From Neisseriales bacterium (GTDB taxonomy: Bacteria > Pseudomonadota > Gammaproteobacteria > Burkholderiales > UBA11063), in NCBI GenBank assembly GCA_008017145.1, contig SSGY01000172.1, positions 1 through 36,546 on the forward strand: 36,546 bases of DNA. The letters are read 5' to 3'. The notes beneath the pieces are model-generated. The model was given only the letters and a program-made list of their open reading frames with translations, did no database searches and was not told the origin of the DNA. Positions within the stretch are counted from its first letter, which is position 1; each line of letters begins with the position of its first letter. Shown here piece after piece: positions 32,128-36,546 of this stretch. Position numbers and translations under genes: made by a program.

Positions 32128-33855
32128 TTAATTTCCTATTCTAGAAGTGTAAAAGGGATTATGTAATTCGGAATATATTGATTGTTGTGCTAATGGTGCG
32201 GTTAGTTCATCTAGGTCACATAGACGTGTACTTAGATTATCTTTGTAGGGCAACGTGCTACGCGTGAGTAAAAATCCAAGGTAGTCATATGGTGCGTCAT
32301 GCCACTTTTGTTGCCACGACTTAAATTTATCTTGGATTTTATTGATTAAGGCTTGCTCATTAATTTCTTTTGACCAGGAAAGTGCATTAATTACACCCAG
32401 TAAACTATTGCCGATTAGATAATAGCTAAAATGATGGTTAACAAATTCCGTAGTTCCACTCGCAAAAGTGTTGAAAATTTCAGTATGCTCTGGATAACGG
32501 AGCATCGCTTCTTCACTAATATAGTATCCCTGTGAATCGCGGTAGTAGCCGTGTATTGGTAATCCTTCAGCATCTAGTTTAACTAATAAATTTTGTTGAT
32601 GAGCTTCTAGCGCAATACCGTAGTAGCTAAACATCCATAATAATGGCTCAATACAAGTATACAAAAATTTATCTAACCATAATTCAGCGGATTGTTGCTT
32701 GCTAAGAGAGTATTCTTGCGATATACTCACAATTAGTGAATCAAAACGATTACCTTGAGATAAGACATTATCGTGACAGAGTGCTGCCAGACAGCTAACA
32801 TTATTACCAACTTCCATGAATGGGTTATGTCGAAAAAGTACGGCACTCTCTTCTATAAGTTTACCTTCATCATCACGTAAACATAAAAATGCAGGATCAG
32901 TAATAGCGCTAAATTGAGGGTAATGTACTTGGATATTTTTAGCAATATTTGATTGCCAGAATTTATCGACGGCAATAGCACGCTCGAGTTCACGCTCATA
33001 ATTCATTCGTACTGAATTGGTAATCATTACATTCAATGACATTTTGAGCATAATCGGCGAATTTTGCGCATAGACACTACGAATTGAGGAGCTGGCGCTA
33101 AAGTATTCTCCTTGGATACCTAAATCAATCAGCGTATTATTTTTAACCATTTGTTGTATTTGTGGTAATTGATATAAATACTTTGCTTGCCACGGATGAA
33201 TAGGGATTAGACTTCCAGAATAATCATTATTTGTATTGAGTAAATATTGCTTGATAAGCTCATTGCTTTCTTGATCAAGATTTGTTTTGGTGTATAAATT
33301 ACTATTTTTTATCATAAAATAGTGGAGCTGAAATTGTTGTTTAAATTCAGGATAATACTGGCAAAATTCTTGATCGTTAAATCCAGCACAACTTTTGGGT
33401 GTTGGGTGCATCTGGTGCCCAGCAATTAATGCGCTTTCACTAAGTGCAAAATCAACATTTGTTTGATATAGGAATTTAATTTGCGCCTGAGAAATATTGT
33501 TCAAACTTAGCTGTAAATTGTAGTCACTATTATTGATTAATTGTTTAACTCTTTCAATCTTATCATTTGGCGAATTATGGAGCAGAGCCAAATCTTCCAG
33601 TAATGTTTCAATTACTTGGTTATTATCAAGGGGTTCTACCGTTTGATCAATTTTGAGTAAAAACACTGGAAACTTAAATTGATAGCGGTAACTTAATGAA
33701 ATACTCTCTATCTGAATCCTTAATTTTTCATCTTGATTGCTTAGTGGAATATCAATAAATAAAGAGTTATCTTGCAGTATTGGTTTTAATTGTGGTTGAC
33801 TAATTAGATAACTATTTAAAAAATTTTTTAATGAAATGTGGTGTAGTTTACGCAT
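32128..33855 (-). CDS. IucA/IucC-family NIS siderophore synthetase (IucA-like)
   Basis: 575 aa. The motif AGHQMHPTPKSCAGF (145-159) is the form seen in citrate-activating IucA/RhbC-type enzymes, except that the Arg usually following K-S is Cys156. Its C-terminal half contains EAHQQNLLVKLD, the family's nucleotide/catalytic block. It should attach the first hydroxamate arm to citrate. It overlaps the monooxygenase gene by 28 nt, with AAGGG 7 nt before the ATG. Confidence 0.87.
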   Translation of the reverse strand: MRKLHHISLKNFLNSYLISQPQLKPILQDNSLFIDIPLSNQDEKLRIQIESISLSYRYQFKFPVFLLKIDQTVEPLDNNQVIETLLEDLALLHNSPNDKIERVKQLINNSDYNLQLSLNNISQAQIKFLYQTNVDFALSESALIAGHQMHPTPKSCAGFNDQEFCQYYPEFKQQFQLHYFMIKNSNLYTKTNLDQESNELIKQYLLNTNNDYSGSLIPIHPWQAKYLYQLPQIQQMVKNNTLIDLGIQGEYFSASSSIRSVYAQNSPIMLKMSLNVMITNSVRMNYERELERAIAVDKFWQSNIAKNIQVHYPQFSAITDPAFLCLRDDEGKLIEESAVLFRHNPFMEVGNNVSCLAALCHDNVLSQGNRFDSLIVSISQEYSLSKQQSAELWLDKFLYTCIEPLLWMFSYYGIALEAHQQNLLVKLDAEGLPIHGYYRDSQGYYISEEAMLRYPEHTEIFNTFASGTTEFVNHHFSYYLIGNSLLGVINALSWSKEINEQALINKIQDKFKSWQQKWHDAPYDYLGFLLTRSTLPYKDNLSTRLCDLDELTAPLAQQSIYSELHNPFYTSRIGN

Positions 33856-35210
33856 TCGTGACCCTTTTGAGTGTTGAAGTTAAAATTTTGAAATACCGTG
33901 TTTTTTTGCGTAGTATAATGTTCATAACCCAAAATACTATTCAGGATAATTATATTCCGATGACAACCAAGCCCCAGATCTGGCGAACCAACTCCGTGAG
34001 AGTTTAGGCTGTTGTTTTGCATGAATATCTTATTTTTATTTGCTAATTTGCTTTGCAGACTAAAATCTGCGTTTAATGCATATGATTTTGTATCGTTCTG
34101 CACCAGACCTTGATTTAGTGAATTCAATAACTGAGTGCTTTGCATAGCATACCCAGTTGCCAAAATTACCGCATCACACATAAATGGCTGCCTACTTTTA
34201 GTTAATAAATTATTGGTATGTAAAGTTATTTGTTGTGTTGAGCTATTATTATTTACAGTTATTTCGTCCAAATTGGTGTTGGCGAGCAAATTTAGGGCTT
34301 GTGGTTTATTACCAATACTTTGTCGATAGAGTTCGTCAAAAATATCACCAATAGTTTGTTTACTGATGCCTTTATACATTAAATCTTGTTTCTCAATTAA
34401 TGAGCGTTTTGTTGCGCCATCTAATTGGTAAAAATTAGTCATATAATCTGGACTAAAATGTTCAAGAGCTAATTTGGAATATTCCATCGGGAAAAATCCA
34501 TTGGCTCTAGTTAACCATGTTAATTGACGTGGGTGTTGATCTTGTTGTTTTAGTAATTCGAGAACTATTTCTCCAGCGCTTTGTCCTGAGCCAACTACGC
34601 AGACTGATTGCAAATTACGTAGCTTGGCTTCATACTCTAGGAAATTTGCTGAGTGCAGTACATTGGGGTGTTTAATATTAGATAGTCTGGCAGGAATGTG
34701 CGGACTTGTCCCCGTACCCAAGGCGATATGTCTGCTGTAAATTTTGCTAACGCTTTGATTGGTTAAATCTTTAATTACTATCTGATATATTTTATCGTCC
34801 ATGTCACTATCAACAAATTTAATATCAATTACCGCCGTGTTAAATTTTAGGTTATCTAATTGCTGTGCTACCCATCGACAATAGTGATTATATTCTTCAC
34901 GCAAGATAAAGAAATTTTCATAAAAATAAAATTTATATAGACGGTTATGAGCGTGCAAATAATTAATAAATGAATACGGACTCTGCGGATCAGCAAAAGT
35001 TACCAAATCAGCCATAAATGGCACTTGTAAGGTAGTGTTTGCTAGTAATAAGCCAGGGTGCCAGTTAAAACTTTCATTTTGGTCAATAAAAAGACAGTTA
35101 AGCTCTTTTATTGGTTGGCTTAAAGCGGCAAGACCAAGATTAAATGGTCCAATGCCGACTCCAACTAAATCATAAATTAGTTGATTGTTCTGAATCGTGT
35201 TTTTGTTCAT
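33828..35210 (-). CDS. Siderophore amine N-monooxygenase (IucD/RhbE-like)
   Basis: 460 aa, slightly longer than IucD (about 445). It is a flavin-dependent enzyme that N-hydroxylates lysine, ornithine or a diamine. FAD site GVGIGPFNLGLA (17-28), FNWHPG (49-54), substrate/FAD region LQVPFMADLVTFADP (61-75), NADPH site VVGSGQSAGE (205-214) and the ATG motif VILATGY (about 350) are visible. No diaminopropane or cadaverine synthesis gene is in the window, so lysine or an imported diamine are the simplest substrates. AAGGA precedes the ATG. Confidence 0.9.
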   Translation of the reverse strand: MNKNTIQNNQLIYDLVGVGIGPFNLGLAALSQPIKELNCLFIDQNESFNWHPGLLLANTTLQVPFMADLVTFADPQSPYSFINYLHAHNRLYKFYFYENFFILREEYNHYCRWVAQQLDNLKFNTAVIDIKFVDSDMDDKIYQIVIKDLTNQSVSKIYSRHIALGTGTSPHIPARLSNIKHPNVLHSANFLEYEAKLRNLQSVCVVGSGQSAGEIVLELLKQQDQHPRQLTWLTRANGFFPMEYSKLALEHFSPDYMTNFYQLDGATKRSLIEKQDLMYKGISKQTIGDIFDELYRQSIGNKPQALNLLANTNLDEITVNNNSSTQQITLHTNNLLTKSRQPFMCDAVILATGYAMQSTQLLNSLNQGLVQNDTKSYALNADFSLQSKLANKNKIFMQNNSLNSHGVGSPDLGLGCHRNIIILNSILGYEHYTTQKNTVFQNFNFNTQKGHECVNYTTFH

Positions 35211-35269
35211 ATTATATCCTTTAAATTATTGTTGATTTATATTTAAGTGAGATTACTCCTGTAAATTTA

Positions 35270-35944
35270 CTATCCCATGTCATTTTCATTTAAGTCAAAT
35301 GTTATAGTTTGTGATACAGTAGAATTAACTGGATTTGTACCATCACTGGCAGGTTTAAAGCTTAACTCGCGAAACCATTTAATTGCGGCTTCATCGAGTA
35401 CCTTATAACCACTTGAGGCAATTACTTCAATGTTACTTATTTTGCCATACATATCAATTTGTGCTTTAATTGATACCTTGCCAATTGCATTTTGTTTGAT
35501 TGCTTCTGCAGGATAAACTAGCGGTGGTGGCGCTGAAACTAATTGTGCTTTATGCGCAATCTGCGGACTAGCTCGCCCACTTGCTGCTGGTGTATTTTCT
35601 GCTGTAATCGGCTTTGTATTTTGGGAGCTATCCGCTACTTTAGTTGGCGAATTTTCAGTAGCTACTGGTTTAGCTAGTGGCTTGACAACTGGTTTTTTAG
35701 TTTCGGTAACGATTTTTTTGCTAATTTTCTCCTCTGGGGTTTTTTGTGCTGGCTTTGTAGTATCTACTTTTGTGGTTTGGCTGACAATATTGATATTCTC
35801 AATTACGCCATCAGTATCTGCACCGCTTTGTAGTTCACTCTGATCCAGTTCCCAGCTATTTTGTTTCTGTCCGAGTTGATGAAAAATAGCAAAATTTATC
35901 AAAAGCGATAGTGTTATTGCAAAATATGGTTTAAAGCTATTCAT
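35270..35944 (-). CDS. tonB: TonB energy transducer
   Basis: 224 aa. One N-terminal membrane helix (about 7-24) lacks the strict SHLS-type motif but has a His (HQLG). A long Pro/Lys/Thr-rich periplasmic spacer (about 55-130) spans the periplasm, followed by the TonB C-terminal domain with VYPAEAIKQNAIGKV and VLDEAAIKWFRELSFKPA. It couples the proton-motive force (through ExbBD, not in view) to the outer-membrane receptor. It lies 10 nt after the receptor gene and 59 nt before the monooxygenase. Ribosome site AAGGTG. Confidence 0.93.
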   Translation of the reverse strand: MNSFKPYFAITLSLLINFAIFHQLGQKQNSWELDQSELQSGADTDGVIENINIVSQTTKVDTTKPAQKTPEEKISKKIVTETKKPVVKPLAKPVATENSPTKVADSSQNTKPITAENTPAASGRASPQIAHKAQLVSAPPPLVYPAEAIKQNAIGKVSIKAQIDMYGKISNIEVIASSGYKVLDEAAIKWFRELSFKPASDGTNPVNSTVSQTITFDLNENDMG

Positions 35945-35954
35945 TTATATCACC

Positions 35955-36546
35955 TTAGTATTTATAGGATGCTTGAGCATAGATATTTCTGCCTAATGCT
36001 GGAAACATGGTATAGCCATTGTAGTTTTGGTAGTTTTGATTAAATAGATCATCCACTCCAAGCATTGCTTCAATACCTTTGAGATGTTGTTTAGGTTTCC
36101 AGCTATAAGCTAATCCTACGATTGCGTAACCAGGAGCTTCAGGCAGTGTTCCGTAAACGGTTGCTGGTGTGCGAGTTTGGGTTAAGCTATAGTTCAAACT
36201 GGTTTGAATTAAGCTATCAATTGGTTTAATTGGAAAGCCTAAACCAACATATCCTTTTGCCTGAGGAATCGGTAATGCCGATCCTGCAGGAATCAGATTA
36301 TTTGATCCATTATAATAGCTGGATTGTGTACTACCATAGGTGCTGGTAAAGTTTGTATCGAGTATTACCCATGGTGAGGTATAGTTAATCGCCAATGAAT
36401 AACCATATAATTGCGCTTGAGTAACGTTACCCATTTGGGTTACATTAGTTGAGCCACTTTGCCCGACATAGGTCCAAAGTACATAATTAGATACATTGTT
36501 TAAAAATGCATTGGCAGAGAGCATAAAGCTTTGTTCGTCATTAATA
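35955..36546 (-). CDS. TonB-dependent siderophore receptor, C-terminal part (cut by window edge)
   Basis: The frame stays open to the right edge, so only about the last 197 residues are seen. They are alternating beta-barrel strands rich in Tyr, Asn and Gly, ending NIYAQASYKY with the C-terminal aromatic residue needed for outer-membrane insertion. Blocks such as YVGLGFPIKP, YAIVGLAYSWKP and GVDDLFNQNYQNY are typical of the last strands of TonB-dependent receptors. The plug and TonB box lie outside. It is the first visible gene of the operon; any Fur site would be further right. Confidence 0.88.
   Translation of the reverse strand, partial: INDEQSFMLSANAFLNNVSNYVLWTYVGQSGSTNVTQMGNVTQAQLYGYSLAINYTSPWVILDTNFTSTYGSTQSSYYNGSNNLIPAGSALPIPQAKGYVGLGFPIKPIDSLIQTSLNYSLTQTRTPATVYGTLPEAPGYAIVGLAYSWKPKQHLKGIEAMLGVDDLFNQNYQNYNGYTMFPALGRNIYAQASYKY

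Noticed and set aside
35211..35269. Fur box before the monooxygenase gene
   Set aside because: No sequence close to the GATAATGATAATCATTATC pattern is seen. Iron control probably acts upstream of the receptor, outside the window.
1..36546. CRISPR arrays, tRNA genes, transposases
   Set aside because: No regularly spaced direct repeats, tRNA cloverleaf or transposase-like protein was recognised on either strand.

Overview
The window looks like chromosomal DNA from an AT-rich Gram-negative bacterium, most likely a low-GC betaproteobacterium of the Neisseriales type. This is an inference from the 5S rRNA, whose loop sequences read like betaproteobacterial 5S, together with the many lipoproteins, a TonB system, RecC and a frameshifted prfB. 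The species cannot be fixed from the sequence alone. Most of the window is ordinary chromosome with several accessory blocks.

Layout. 1-270: end of an rRNA operon (spacer, 5S, terminator). 433-1524: a carboxymethyl-hydroxymuconate isomerase family protein and a lipoprotein. 1526-6041 (minus): a five-gene operon that resembles the accessory half of a lasso-peptide cluster. In transcription order it encodes an HPr-kinase-like kinase, a PqqD-like RRE protein, a B2-type transglutaminase-like protease, a nucleotidyltransferase and an ABC exporter. No precursor and no asparagine-synthetase-like cyclase are present. 6121-7569: dipeptidase PepD. 7726-10125: secreted GH20 chitobiase. 10212-12659: two tandem paralogous lipoproteins with a bacterial-Ig-like segment. 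12926-15039: a lipoprotein placed 1 nt after prfB; prfB uses the classical +1 programmed frameshift and is 368 codons, not 298. 15061-15167: a 107-bp inverted-repeat element that looks like a MITE.

15316-18890 is an accessory patch: a KAP-type membrane P-loop NTPase, preceded by and overlapping (ATGA) a 59-codon remnant of a helicase/restriction-type protein, then a GH19 lysozyme/chitinase and a small WGR-like protein. 18938-19194 holds five DnaA-box-like 9-mers directly upstream of recC. recC is followed by a secreted protein of unknown function, a GabD-type semialdehyde dehydrogenase, and a secreted lipoprotein of the GDA1/CD39 apyrase family.

27053-36546 (minus, running off the right edge) is one siderophore operon. 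In transcription order it encodes a TonB-dependent receptor (partial), TonB, an amine N-monooxygenase, two IucA/IucC-type NIS synthetases, a GNAT acyltransferase fused to an extra C-terminal domain, an RhtX/AmpG-like MFS permease and a PotD-like periplasmic binding protein. Genes from the monooxygenase onward overlap or nearly touch, so they are probably translationally coupled. The logic is: N-hydroxylate and acylate an amine, condense two arms onto citrate, re-import the ferric complex through receptor/TonB and move it across the inner membrane through the MFS permease. The PotD-like protein hints at a polyamine connection.
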